Below, one piece after another: positions 37,374 to 46,263 of a stretch of DNA of 64,000 nucleotides. The notes beneath the pieces are model-generated. The model ran no database searches. It was not told where the DNA came from and saw only the letters and a list, made by a program, of their open reading frames with translations. The stretch spans positions 3,472,001 to 3,536,000 of the forward strand of contig NZ_CP130610.1 of NCBI RefSeq assembly GCF_030544485.1. The letters run 5' to 3'. This DNA is from Halomonas sp. HAL1. Lineage in GTDB: Bacteria > Pseudomonadota > Gammaproteobacteria > Pseudomonadales > Halomonadaceae. The position numbers were made by a program, and so were the translations under genes. Each line of letters opens with the position of its first letter. Positions within the stretch are counted from its first letter, which is position 1.

Positions 37374-38969
37374 TCAGAAGTTGTACTGCACCTGCGCGTA
37401 CACATAGCTGCTGTCTTCGGTCTTATCGCCCAACGGAATGCCCCAATCCAGACGCAGCTGCACCGGTTCGATCGGGTTAGCGAGCACGCCCAGGCTGAAC
37501 CCGGAAATATCCTGCTCGTCTTCCTGATCCACAAAGGGCTTTTTGATATAAGTGCGGCCATGGCTGACCCCGCTAATCAACTGATAGCGTTGGTCGCCCT
37601 CAAACAGGTCATAACGACCTTCCAGGCTGACGGTAAAACCGTTGTCGCCGGAATATCCTGACGGAGCATGGCCCCTTACGGAGTTCACGCCGCCCACGGC
37701 GAACTGTTCACTCGAGACCAGCGGATCAAACGCGTACTGTCCGTAAAGGCGCGGCACCGCCAACAAACGTGAGTTAATACGCTGGATGCGCATCAAGTCG
37801 ACGGTGAGCTTGGTAAACTCGTTATCGGCACCGGCGTAGGGACGGCTCGATTCCACGGAATTGTTATCCATGCCGCCCAAGTTCTCGCCCAGCCCCTGAT
37901 GGACATCCGCAGACAACAGAGTACGGCCAGAGAGATCGGAATGGTCTAACGCCGCGCCGAGGCGCACCTTGCGCACATTGTCTTGAACGACGGTGGTGTC
38001 GAGCAGCGACTGCTTGAGATCGGTACTTTCCAGCCAGGCGCTATAGGTCACCACATTGCGCGCTGAGAACACGTGATCCTGATGCAGACCCAATCCCAGG
38101 CTGGTGCTATCACCTTCGATCTCCAGCACCTTGAATTCACGACCGACGCTAACGTTACCGGTGGAGCCGTAAAGTTCCATGCTGGTGCCGCGGGCGTTTA
38201 GCGGCGTGGTGTAACCGGCATAACCGAACCAGGCATCACCGTCACCCAAAGACTTCATCCCTATCAGATCCAGCTCGTCGCCGCGGCCGGAGAGATTCTG
38301 AAACTTCACACTGGGCATCACCCGGTAACGTCCGGTGTCCTTACTGCCATAGTTGTTCACTTCCAGGGAGCCGGTAACGCGTGGTGCTTCCTCCACATCG
38401 ACAACCAGGTCGGTATAACCCTGTTCGCCCCCCGGCCGCAGTGTTGCACTAGCGGTGATGCCGGACTGACGATTGAGACTGGTGAGCGAGCGCTCTACCT
38501 CATCCAGCATAATCGGCTCACCGGTCTCCGTTCCGGCCGCGCCCAGCACCGCACTTACCCGGCTGCTGGCATAACGTTGATTGCCGCGCACGTCGATGGC
38601 GCCCAATTGACCTTCTAGCACCACCAACGTCACTGGCCGGTCGTCCCCAAAAGTCTGCTGCGGCACCACCACCTTGGCCAGCGGATAACCGTTTTGGTGG
38701 TAGTAATCGGTGATGAGTGCCGCCGTATCCTGAATCTGCTTCAGGGTCATCGGCTTACCGATTTCTGAGGCGATCAACCCCGACAGCGTGGCGCTGTTGT
38801 AGATGTGATTCCCTTCAAAGCTGAAACCGCTGACCAGAACCTGGGATGCCGCCGGTTCGCTTTGCTGAGCCTGCGCCACTGTAGCCGTGCCCAGAGCCAC
38901 TACCCCTGCGCCGCACCACAGCGCCATAGCCAACGCTGTTTTACGCGTGAAATCTGCTTTATTCTTCAT
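37374..38969 (-). CDS. Two-partner secretion outer-membrane transporter (TpsB, ShlB/FhaC family)
   Basis: 531 residues. Seen: signal peptide (KTALAMALWCGAGVVALGTA, cleavage near AQA-QQ); a POTRA domain (about 46-125, FSFEGNHIYNSATLSGLIAS to LAKVVVPQQTF) and a second POTRA-like region (VRGNQRYASSRVSAVLG and onward); a 16-strand barrel with the conserved loop-6 motif VRGHAPSGYSGDNG at 431; and a C-terminal strand ending in Phe (VYAQVQYNF), the signal for Bam-dependent insertion. It exports the adjacent TpsA through the outer membrane. ATG 38969 follows a GGGAG site. It is the first gene of the tpsBA operon. Confidence 0.95.
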   Translation of the reverse strand: MKNKADFTRKTALAMALWCGAGVVALGTATVAQAQQSEPAASQVLVSGFSFEGNHIYNSATLSGLIASEIGKPMTLKQIQDTAALITDYYHQNGYPLAKVVVPQQTFGDDRPVTLVVLEGQLGAIDVRGNQRYASSRVSAVLGAAGTETGEPIMLDEVERSLTSLNRQSGITASATLRPGGEQGYTDLVVDVEEAPRVTGSLEVNNYGSKDTGRYRVMPSVKFQNLSGRGDELDLIGMKSLGDGDAWFGYAGYTTPLNARGTSMELYGSTGNVSVGREFKVLEIEGDSTSLGLGLHQDHVFSARNVVTYSAWLESTDLKQSLLDTTVVQDNVRKVRLGAALDHSDLSGRTLLSADVHQGLGENLGGMDNNSVESSRPYAGADNEFTKLTVDLMRIQRINSRLLAVPRLYGQYAFDPLVSSEQFAVGGVNSVRGHAPSGYSGDNGFTVSLEGRYDLFEGDQRYQLISGVSHGRTYIKKPFVDQEDEQDISGFSLGVLANPIEPVQLRLDWGIPLGDKTEDSSYVYAQVQYNF

Positions 38970-39405
38970 ACAACTCCCAAGTCATACACACCAGCGCACT
39001 TTCGTCCCCAGTGGATACTTGGAGCGCGCAAGATAAAACGATGAAAAACTGAAAGCGTTAGCCGAAAACGTCAGAAAGGAGGCGTCGCAGGCATTTATCC
39101 TGGCGCGCAGTAGCAAGCGTGCGTGCGAGTTCTTGACTCACAGCACGGGTTTTGACCGCATTCCGTTGCCCCCCTACCCTACTCTCTGCGCTGCCAGCTC
39201 ATTGCCCGACCAGGCCCCTCAAAGGGGCCGGAAACCCTGCCCAGATGCAATTTATAAATCCAGTCTTCCCCTGGTTCGGACGGGCTGTAGCTCAGTTTAC
39301 TTTTCATGAAAAATATGCCAAGCGATGACCATAAGTCAACTTATTTTATTAATGAAAATAGCGAAAAATTATCCTTAAAGGATTAATTTTAGTAATTCTA
39401 TTTAC
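38970..39405. promoter_or_regulatory. Long leader/regulatory region upstream of tpsBA
   Basis: About 435 bases with no supported gene. On the tpsB strand it holds a perfect hairpin GGCCCCT-CAA-AGGGGCC (39213-39229), a TTTATAAAT box near 39250 that could be a -10 element (no good -35 seen), a perfect 12-bp palindrome TTTTCATGAAAA (39301-39312) and a very AT-rich segment (39325-39410) containing ATCCTT-A-AAGGAT. The long AT-rich leader would suit complex control of an adhesin, for example by H-NS-like proteins or a c-di-GMP effector, but no specific regulator site was recognised. Confidence 0.4.
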
Positions 39406-39579
39406 TTAGATCATTAAGCTGTTTAAGTCAGTTTCTGCGTCCAGAGCCTCTAGAGGACAATGAATCGGTGGCAGGGAGAGGGGAAAGCGCTGACCCACGT
39501 CATAGAACGGATCTTCATGCAATACAATTTCCCAACCGTCCCATAGCCTAACGAATACCCTTTCAATCCCCCACTTCAC
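39406..39579 (-). CDS. Candidate small protein or gene remnant, 57 codons
   Basis: A minus-strand frame from GTG 39579 to TAA 39406-39408. Its translation looks protein-like: VKWGIERVFVRLWDGWEIVL, then HEDPFYDVGQRFPLSLPPIH and an acidic tail PLEALDAETDLNSLMI. The same frame is open further upstream (FPATQLNGPAFLL) through one arm of the hairpin at 39584-39654 until a TAG. There is no Shine-Dalgarno site and no ATG start. It may be the surviving 3' end of a gene rather than an intact small gene. I do not recognise the family. Confidence 0.35.
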   Translation of the reverse strand: MKWGIERVFVRLWDGWEIVLHEDPFYDVGQRFPLSLPPIHCPLEALDAETDLNSLMI

Positions 39580-39583
39580 TAAC

Positions 39584-39654
39584 AAAAAAGCAGGGCCGTT
39601 AAGCTGCGTAGCGGGAAAAATAAACCACTACGCGAACCAAACAGCCCTGCTTTA
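39584..39654 (-). terminator. Nested hairpin terminator after the polysaccharide operon
   Basis: On the minus strand an outer stem AAAGCAGGGC/GCCCTGCTTT encloses an inner stem GCGTAGTGG/CCCGCTACGC, followed by six T residues. It lies 50 bases past the capD-like stop, so it should end the long polysaccharide transcript before tpsB. The two-level structure is longer than a usual intrinsic terminator. Confidence 0.75.
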
Positions 39655-39703
39655 TATCTCGTTATGCCGTTACTTTTAATGGGGTAACTGCACTCAATGT
39701 AGA

Positions 39704-41701
39704 TTAGCTAATGTATATGCTGTTATTGCCCTCGCGAGTTATTGGTGAGGCCGTTTTCATATGCCCTGTGACCGCCCCTTTACGCGCAGGGTTCTGCCAC
39801 AAATGATCAACAAGCTCTCCATTAGGTAGGTAGCCTAAAGGGGCGTCCATCAACAATTTCTGCAAGCGAGACGACTCGCCATTCTGGCATGCATTAATGA
39901 GATTGCTCAGTAATGTCTCAACCTCTTCTAAAGAGAGTGATACTTCATTCGCCGACATAATACGCGGGTGAGAGGTCTCCACCACACTTTCACCAATCAA
40001 CAGCTCTTCATAGAGCTTTTCACCAGGCCGCAAGCCGGTAAAACGAATTTCAATGTCGCCCTGGTGAGCGGGATTAGGCAAGTCAGGGGATGAGAAATAG
40101 GGGTCAAAGCCGGATAAGCGGACCATTTTACTCGCAAGGTCCGTGATCTTGACGGGTTCCCCCATATCCAAAACAAACACATCCCCCCCTTTTGCCATCG
40201 CCCCTGCCTGAATGACCAATTGCGCGGCCTCAGGAATGGTCATGAAATAGCGCGTTATTTCAGGATGCGTAACCGTAATGGGGCCACCGGCTTCAATTTG
40301 GCGACGAAAAAGCGGTACTACAGAACCACTTGAGCCTAATACGTTACCAAAACGAACCATACAAAAACGTATGTCTTGCTGTGAACTTGCCATCGCTTGG
40401 CAAACCAATTCAGCTAAACGTTTACTAGCCCCCATCACGTTAGTTGGCCGCACGGCTTTGTCGGTCGAGATCAACACAAAATCAGCAACGCCGCTGGCAA
40501 CTGCAGCACGGGCGCAATTTAACGTCCCTAACGCATTATTGATCAGCCCTTCCTCAACATTGTGCTCCACCATCGGTACATGTTTGTAAGCGGCAGCATG
40601 ATAAACCGTTTCAACCTGGTAGTACGTCATCACCGCCTGCAAGCGACCACGATGCTGTACCGAACCTAGCAACGCGTGGATTGCTACACCCGTAAAACCT
40701 TCCAATTGGGCGATTGAGTGCAGTTCTTGTTCAATGGAATACAAGTTGTACTCAGAAATCTCCAGTAACAGCAGTTGCGCAGGACGTTGGCGTAAAATTT
40801 GCCGACATAGCTCACTGCCAATAGAACCTCCAGCACCGGTCACCAACACCACCTTATCGGTAATATTAGCGCCCATTAGGCCTTCACTCGGAGGAACCGG
40901 GTCACGGCCAAGTAAATCTTCAACGGCTACATCACGAATTTCTGTCGTTTGCGCCCTTCCCGCCACTACATCAGCAATACCCGGCACCGTTTGTACAGGT
41001 ACTGACACCCCTTCTAACGATTCAAGAATTTCCCGCCGCCGCGTACGAGTTGCACTCGGCATAGCAAGCAAAACCTTTTCTACGCCATAAGCATCTAGTA
41101 AAACCTGAATGGAGTGAGGAGAGAATATTTTCAATCCTTGAATAGAAGAACGATGCAGCTTTATATCATCATCCACAAAGGCTATGGGCTCATATTCATT
41201 GCCATTGTGTAAAGAAACCACCAGCTGGCGTCCTGAGCTACCCGCCCCATACACTAATACACGCGTTTTATAGCGCACTTGGCTACGCAGATAGAGTGCT
41301 CGTAAGGCCATACGCACACCACCAATCGTCAACATGGCCAACATTGCGTAAATGAAAGGTACCGAGCGAGGAACAGGCACCAAGAGTAAATGATTAATAA
41401 CCACTAACGATAATGTTGAGGCCAACACCCCCGCCACAATAGTCAAGGCGGCATGCATACTCATATAACGAATAATGGCGCGATAAAACCCTAAACGAAT
41501 GAAAACTAGAAGGCTTATCGGTATCGTCGCGGGAAGAACCCACCACACCTCTGCATTACCTAAAAACTGAAAATTATCTAGCCTTAAAAACATAGCTAGC
41601 AAAAAACTGATAGTAATCAATGCAGCGTCGACTACCAGCTGTATCAAACGCTTTTGAGATCTTGATAAGCCAAATAGATGATGTAATGTTCGTGACAACA
41701 T
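39704..41701 (-). CDS. Membrane UDP-GlcNAc 4,6-dehydratase (WbpM/PglF/CapD family)
   Basis: 665 residues. Seen: four N-terminal membrane helices (about 20-130), a CoA-binding-like Rossmann domain (VLVYGAGSSGRQLV, about 148-161), and the SDR catalytic domain with VLVTGAGGSIGSELC (286-299). The active site reads STDKAVRPTNVMGASKR: the usual catalytic Tyr is Met (423) and Lys is 427, as in WbpM/PglF-type enzymes. It makes UDP-2-acetamido-2,6-dideoxy-xylo-hexos-4-ulose at the inner membrane, the precursor for the DegT aminotransferase and PglD encoded at 46438-48291. A GGGAAG site precedes ATG 41701. It is separated from waaL by 470 bases and may have its own promoter. Confidence 0.9.
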   Translation of the reverse strand: MLSRTLHHLFGLSRSQKRLIQLVVDAALITISFLLAMFLRLDNFQFLGNAEVWWVLPATIPISLLVFIRLGFYRAIIRYMSMHAALTIVAGVLASTLSLVVINHLLLVPVPRSVPFIYAMLAMLTIGGVRMALRALYLRSQVRYKTRVLVYGAGSSGRQLVVSLHNGNEYEPIAFVDDDIKLHRSSIQGLKIFSPHSIQVLLDAYGVEKVLLAMPSATRTRRREILESLEGVSVPVQTVPGIADVVAGRAQTTEIRDVAVEDLLGRDPVPPSEGLMGANITDKVVLVTGAGGSIGSELCRQILRQRPAQLLLLEISEYNLYSIEQELHSIAQLEGFTGVAIHALLGSVQHRGRLQAVMTYYQVETVYHAAAYKHVPMVEHNVEEGLINNALGTLNCARAAVASGVADFVLISTDKAVRPTNVMGASKRLAELVCQAMASSQQDIRFCMVRFGNVLGSSGSVVPLFRRQIEAGGPITVTHPEITRYFMTIPEAAQLVIQAGAMAKGGDVFVLDMGEPVKITDLASKMVRLSGFDPYFSSPDLPNPAHQGDIEIRFTGLRPGEKLYEELLIGESVVETSHPRIMSANEVSLSLEEVETLLSNLINACQNGESSRLQKLLMDAPLGYLPNGELVDHLWQNPARKGAVTGHMKTASPITREGNNSIYIS

Positions 41702-42171
41702 AGTTCTTACTTCCCAGGCAATTCAATTAAATGGCATTTAATACGCGATGCCATGCCCCTCAGACAGCGTCTTCCGCTTGCTCCCAAAACTGCAGGATGT
41801 GTCAACGTGTATGACATCCTTGTTTAGCAAAACGGTTGGCGTGTATCCAAAGGCCGTTGCCTGCTTTCTCCTTCCAGCTGTCCTTAACAAACCCAAACAC
41901 CTTGCTGTGTTGCTACCGCTTATTGGCCCAGAATCTGCCTGATTTTCTTATTGAGCCCATTAGTATTTCTGCATACTTAAGATATCCAACACAATAAGTG
42001 CTTTTTATATGCCGGAAAAGAATTTCACTAAAATTATACGCTGCGCAGCCTAGATTACTACGTTTAATTAGCACATAGCTAGATCATGTAATTCTATTTT
42101 TATAGAACATTTGAGCTAGCAATAGCCTTTCTTAACACGCTAATAATTGCATTAATCGTGCAAAACCCCTA
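41702..42171. other. 470-base gap between capD-like gene and waaL-like gene
   Basis: No supported gene. The half next to the waaL-like gene (about 41960-42170) is AT-rich. The half next to capD (41740-41945) is less AT-rich, with short open frames on both strands (minus: VFGFVKDSWKEKAGNGLWIH and onward, stops on both sides; plus: 64 codons from 41748), and an imperfect hairpin at about 41794-41819. This could be the promoter region of the capD-like gene together with a decayed element. I could not identify any family in it. Confidence 0.4.
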
Positions 42172-43473
42172 TCAAACGATGCTTGACGCACTACCCTGAC
42201 ACCGGTGGCCACCCAGCGTACCGAAGCTAAGGGGAGGCACTCGATCACCGCTAGACAAGTACATACTGGCTAGCACTAATAACCATACCCAATAGATGGC
42301 CAACACCACAGGGTAAGCAAAAAAGGCATAGCTTAAACCGAAGTCAAAAAACATCACGGGCAGCAAAAGCCCCGCTAACACCACAGGCCGCTGCTCTGGT
42401 GTGGCTACTTTCAACTGGCGTGAGAAAAACCACAGCGGCCATAGATAAAGCAGCAAAGTGGCGACTAACCCCAATAAGCCGTGGCGTACCCAAGCATGTA
42501 AAATATCATTATGCACATGCCAGTAGCGCGCCACCCTGGGGTTGATTTCGCCCTCAATTTGTAATGCTTGCATGGCGCTTTGATAATCCGCCAAGCTGTA
42601 ACCCAGCAAAGGCTTTTCTGCAATGAGCTGCAAACTTACTCGATAAAGCTCCAGTCGGATGCCAATGGATCCATGGGCATTGCCCTGCAAATAATCCTGT
42701 CCTTCCTCAATCGCGCTATTAACCCGCCCTTGTACACCTACTTGCGCCAGCGTATACACACTAACCAACAATAATGCGATAGAGACTAACAACACCGCGC
42801 GCCACCAGCGCGGCCAATTATTCAAGTAAATACGATAAAACACCAAGCCCGCCAGGGGTAATGCCAACCACCCCCCTCGTGTACCTGAAAGTACTGAGGC
42901 CACAAGCCCGCCTAACACCCCCAAGCCACATAGCAGTAGCCAGCGGATGCGTTGGGGGCACTGCCAAGCCCAGGCCAACCCCGCCAGGCAGATAAGCCCC
43001 ACGGATAATGATAGGTTGCCGTAAAGAATGGCGTGTAACGGCTCATAGCCAGAGGCACGTCTAGCCCCCTGCGCTATGTGCTGCCAAGCGGCCCAACTAC
43101 CGCTAGCTACACCGGCGAAGGCAAAAGCACCAAACCCCAGCGCAGCGGGTACTTTAATATGGCCAAGCGCCGCGCTGGCAACGGTGAGTAACCCCGCCAC
43201 CAGCAAAAGTGGCAGGCTACTTTGCACAGCCCCCGGCCCCTGCCAAATGGCTGCCAACATGGCCGCTAAGGCAAGTAATAAAGGCACCAAGCGAAAGCCT
43301 AGCAGCGCTGGGCTAGCTGACCTAAAGCGCTTACCGCGAAATAAGTAAACACTGCCTACGGCGGCAGCAATGGCTAGCGCTAACCAACCGCCGTTATTAA
43401 CCAAAAGTGGTGCCGCGCATAACAGCGCCACACCCACTAGCCGCATCACCTTGGGGAAAAAAGCGTCTCGCAA
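42172..43473 (-). CDS. O-antigen ligase family protein (WaaL-like)
   Basis: 433 residues with about twelve hydrophobic helices and one large periplasmic loop. Seen: SGTRGGWLALPLAGLVFY before the loop, and after it RYWHVHNDILHAWVRHGLLGL, matching the H-N...G pattern of WaaL/Wzy_C ligases. WaaL transfers undecaprenyl-linked polymer to lipid A-core in the periplasm; a Wzy polymerase or a protein O-glycosylation ligase has the same fold, so the call is by family. A separate Wzy candidate exists at 54738, which favours a ligase role here. It begins with TTG 43473, 5 bases after the glmS stop; ATG 43446 is the alternative. Confidence 0.75.
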   Translation of the reverse strand: MRDAFFPKVMRLVGVALLCAAPLLVNNGGWLALAIAAAVGSVYLFRGKRFRSASPALLGFRLVPLLLALAAMLAAIWQGPGAVQSSLPLLLVAGLLTVASAALGHIKVPAALGFGAFAFAGVASGSWAAWQHIAQGARRASGYEPLHAILYGNLSLSVGLICLAGLAWAWQCPQRIRWLLLCGLGVLGGLVASVLSGTRGGWLALPLAGLVFYRIYLNNWPRWWRAVLLVSIALLLVSVYTLAQVGVQGRVNSAIEEGQDYLQGNAHGSIGIRLELYRVSLQLIAEKPLLGYSLADYQSAMQALQIEGEINPRVARYWHVHNDILHAWVRHGLLGLVATLLLYLWPLWFFSRQLKVATPEQRPVVLAGLLLPVMFFDFGLSYAFFAYPVVLAIYWVWLLVLASMYLSSGDRVPPLSFGTLGGHRCQGSASSIV

Positions 43474-43478
43474 GCTTG

Positions 43479-45332
43479 TTACTCTACCGTTACGCTTTTG
43501 GCCAGATTGCGGGGTTGGTCAACATCCGTACCTTTAAGCACCGCCACATGGTAGGAAAGCAGCTGTAGCGGCAGCGTATAGAGGATTGGAGCAAGCTGAA
43601 CGCAACAGGCGGGTAGGGTCATTAAATGAACGCCATCGCTTTCTGTCAAATTAACCTCAGGGTCAGCAAAAATGAACAGCTCCCCTCCACGCGCCCTAAC
43701 CTCCTGCAGGTTAGATTTAAGCTTGTCGATCAACTCACAATTAGGCGCCACCGCCACAATAGGCATATCTTCATCGATAAGCGCCAGCGGGCCATGCTTT
43801 AACTCTCCCGCAGCATAGGCTTCCGCATGGATATAGGAGATCTCTTTAAGCTTCAGTGCCCCCTCCATCGCTATGGGATACTGCTTGCCACGCCCCAAAA
43901 ATAGCGTGTGCTGGCGATCTACAAAGGCCTTTGCTAGCTCGGCAATATCATCGCTAAGCTTAAGTGCCTGGGTGAGCGTTTCTGGCAACGCCTTTAGGCC
44001 AGCAACAATACGAGCTTCTTCAGCACTTTCACCCCGCTGCAGCTGGCGCAGCGCCAATGTTATCACCATGAGTGCGGCAAGCTGAGTGGTAAATGCCTTT
44101 GTAGAGGCCACGCCAATTTCAGGGCCCGCTCGGGTTAATAAACACAGGTCTGACTCACGCACCAAGGAGCTACTCGCCACATTACAAATAGTGAACGTAC
44201 CCAGGTAGGCAGGCTGGCCATTAATGCCCCGGCGCGCTTGAGCAAAACGTAGCGCCGCCAAAGTATCGGCGGTTTCACCCGATTGCGAAAGCGTTAAGAA
44301 CAGCGTACCGCTGGGCACCACCACATGGCGATAGCGGTATTCTGAAGCGACTTCAACCTGGCAGGGTATGCCCGCCAGCTCCTCCAGCCAGTAGCGCGCC
44401 ACTTGCCCTGCGTGGTAACTGGTGCCGCACGCCACAATGTGAACCTGCTTGACGGCATCCAACAGCGTTTCAGCGCCAGGGCCTAAGGCATCAACACGCA
44501 CACGGCCCTCTGCCAATAGGCCACTTAATGTATCAGCAATGGCCTTAGGCTGTTCGTGAATCTCCTTCAGCATAAAGTGGCGGTAGCCCGCTTTACCGGT
44601 AGCGCCATCATCATGCTCAAAGTAGTGATTTTCGCGGGTTACCAGGGCCCCATTAATATCACGAATGTAAACACCCGCTGAGGTCAGGGTGACCACATCA
44701 CCCTCTTTTAAATAATGAAATTGGCGCGTAACCGGTAACAGCGCCAACGGGTCAGAACCGAGGTAATACCCCTCTGCGCTTAAGCCCACCACCAGTGGGC
44801 TGCCTTTTCGTGCACCTACCAACGTATCAGGCTGGTCGGCGTGTATAACGGCCAACGCATAAGCACCTTCTAACTGCTTCAAGGTTGCCTGTACGGCTGC
44901 GGTTAGTTCACCGGTACGGGCAAACTCATGCGCTATCAAGTGGGCTACTACCTCAGTATCTGTCTCCGAGGTAAACGTATAGCCCTTTTCGATTAACTGG
45001 CTACGCAGCTGTTCATGGTTTTCAATAATGCCGTTGTGCACCACGGCTAGCCGTTCGCCAGATAAATGCGGGTGCGCATTACGCTGATTGGGCTGGCCGT
45101 GGGTGGCCCAGCGGGTATGCGCAATACCTAACTTTCCCGAAGTAGGCTGTGTGGCTAAGGCCGCTTCAAGCACAGCCACCTTGCCTACTTCACGAACGCG
45201 GTTTAGCTGCCCTCCTTCGGCTAATACGGCGACTCCCGCCGAATCGTACCCTCGGTACTCAAGGCGTTGTAGGCCTTCGATCAACGTGGTTAGTACATCA
45301 TGACAAGCAATGGCCGCAACAATCCCACACAT
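43479..45332 (-). CDS. glmS: Glutamine-fructose-6-phosphate aminotransferase (isomerizing)
   Basis: 617 residues, cytoplasmic. It makes glucosamine-6-phosphate from fructose-6-phosphate and glutamine, feeding UDP-GlcNAc for peptidoglycan and for all the UDP-amino sugars of this locus. Seen: Cys2 nucleophile at the N-terminus (MCGIVAAIA), the glutaminase site HTRWATHGQPNQRNAHPH, NGIIENHEQLR, two SIS domains (CGTSYHAGQVARYW, GRGKQYPIAMEGALKLKEIS), and the C-terminal DVDQPRNLAKSVTVE. A GAGGGAAC site precedes ATG 45332. The leader to 45436 is too short for a glmS ribozyme and none was seen. Confidence 0.97.
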   Translation of the reverse strand: MCGIVAAIACHDVLTTLIEGLQRLEYRGYDSAGVAVLAEGGQLNRVREVGKVAVLEAALATQPTSGKLGIAHTRWATHGQPNQRNAHPHLSGERLAVVHNGIIENHEQLRSQLIEKGYTFTSETDTEVVAHLIAHEFARTGELTAAVQATLKQLEGAYALAVIHADQPDTLVGARKGSPLVVGLSAEGYYLGSDPLALLPVTRQFHYLKEGDVVTLTSAGVYIRDINGALVTRENHYFEHDDGATGKAGYRHFMLKEIHEQPKAIADTLSGLLAEGRVRVDALGPGAETLLDAVKQVHIVACGTSYHAGQVARYWLEELAGIPCQVEVASEYRYRHVVVPSGTLFLTLSQSGETADTLAALRFAQARRGINGQPAYLGTFTICNVASSSLVRESDLCLLTRAGPEIGVASTKAFTTQLAALMVITLALRQLQRGESAEEARIVAGLKALPETLTQALKLSDDIAELAKAFVDRQHTLFLGRGKQYPIAMEGALKLKEISYIHAEAYAAGELKHGPLALIDEDMPIVAVAPNCELIDKLKSNLQEVRARGGELFIFADPEVNLTESDGVHLMTLPACCVQLAPILYTLPLQLLSYHVAVLKGTDVDQPRNLAKSVTVE

Positions 45333-45436
45333 AGGTTCCCTCGAAATTAACCAGGTTCTAATTATTTAACGTCTTATGGATTTGCATGCTGCAAGAACAG
45401 TTGTCAGGTGGCTTTAAAGGCCGCTACCTGAGTGCA

Positions 45437-46228
45437 TTACTGAGCCGTTTGATTGCCCGGTGCAGAGTGCTCAACCGGCACCATTAATAGGCCTAAGGCT
45501 TCATAGATAGCACGTTCGGTTTTACGCAAATGGCTGGCAGAAGGCACCCAGTACCCAAGCGCTGGTGGGGAGTGGTACTGGCCCAAGTAATGGGTGGGCG
45601 CCGGAATGGGGGCAAGCCCCGCCGCCTGAAAGTGGCGCATCGCCCGGGGCATATGGGACGCGGACGTTACTAACACAACAGGGGCACCGGGCCCCAGCGT
45701 ATCGAGCACCGCCTGGGCCTCCTGGCCCGTATCGGTAGGCCAATCCAACACCACGAGCTGTTGCTGCGGCACACCCAGTGATTGTGCAGCGGCTGAATAG
45801 CCCCTAGCGACCGGCACAACAGTGGGGTCTCGGCTAGCGCCAGAGACTATCAATGGCAGGGCGGATGCTTGACGCCATAAGCGGATACCCTCGGTTAAAC
45901 GAATAGCCGAGCTTTCGCTTAGTTTAGCCACACTGCCGTAAGGGGCTTCTGGCTGCCAGCCACCGCCCAGCACCACAATACCCGCAAGAAGCGTATTTTC
46001 CGGCAAATGGACAAGCGCAGGGTAACGACTTTCAAGCGGCGCCAGCAGCCGCTCGGCGAACGGCCCCCAGCTAGCAAGAAACAGCACCGCCACTCCAACC
46101 ACGGCCGTGGTCACGCCCCAACGCATAAATCGCCGCCAAGATAACAATGCCCCCAAGGCCAATAGACCCAGGCTAACCGGCAGCGGCATCAACAACTGTG
46201 CGGCTAGGCTTTTAACGAGCTCATACAC
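45437..46228 (-). CDS. ElyC/YdcF-like DUF218 envelope protein
   Basis: 263 residues. Seen: two N-terminal membrane helices (about 15-60), then a DUF218 domain with IVVLGGGWQPEAPYG, SESSAIRLTEGIRL, LIVSGASRDPTVVP, TDTGQEAQAVLDTL and TSASHMPRAMRHFQ. The arrangement of two helices plus a periplasmic DUF218 domain matches E. coli ElyC (YcbC), needed for peptidoglycan and undecaprenyl-lipid homeostasis at low temperature. That link to lipid carrier supply suits a polysaccharide locus. GTG 46228 is the start, with a GGAA site 8-9 bases upstream. It has glmS downstream (104-base gap) and a decayed ugd upstream. Confidence 0.82.
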   Translation of the reverse strand: MYELVKSLAAQLLMPLPVSLGLLALGALLSWRRFMRWGVTTAVVGVAVLFLASWGPFAERLLAPLESRYPALVHLPENTLLAGIVVLGGGWQPEAPYGSVAKLSESSAIRLTEGIRLWRQASALPLIVSGASRDPTVVPVARGYSAAAQSLGVPQQQLVVLDWPTDTGQEAQAVLDTLGPGAPVVLVTSASHMPRAMRHFQAAGLAPIPAPTHYLGQYHSPPALGYWVPSASHLRKTERAIYEALGLLMVPVEHSAPGNQTAQ

Positions 46229-46263
46229 AGTAATTTCCAGCCGTTAACATTAGCAACATGCTA

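Noticed and set aside
39277..39296. tRNA-like stretch GGGCTGTAGCTCAGTTT, resembling a tRNA 5' end and D-arm
   Set aside because: Only about 15 bases match; no anticodon or T arm follows, so neither a tRNA nor a convincing attachment-site remnant can be supported.
41748..41942. 64-codon plus-strand frame (MPCPSDSVFRLLPKL and onward)
   Set aside because: No ribosome-binding site, no known family and a competing open frame on the other strand; treated as part of a non-coding or decayed gap.
45333..45436. glmS ribozyme/riboswitch in the glmS leader
   Set aside because: The interval is only about 100 bases and shows no ribozyme core; glmS ribozymes are also typical of Gram-positive bacteria.
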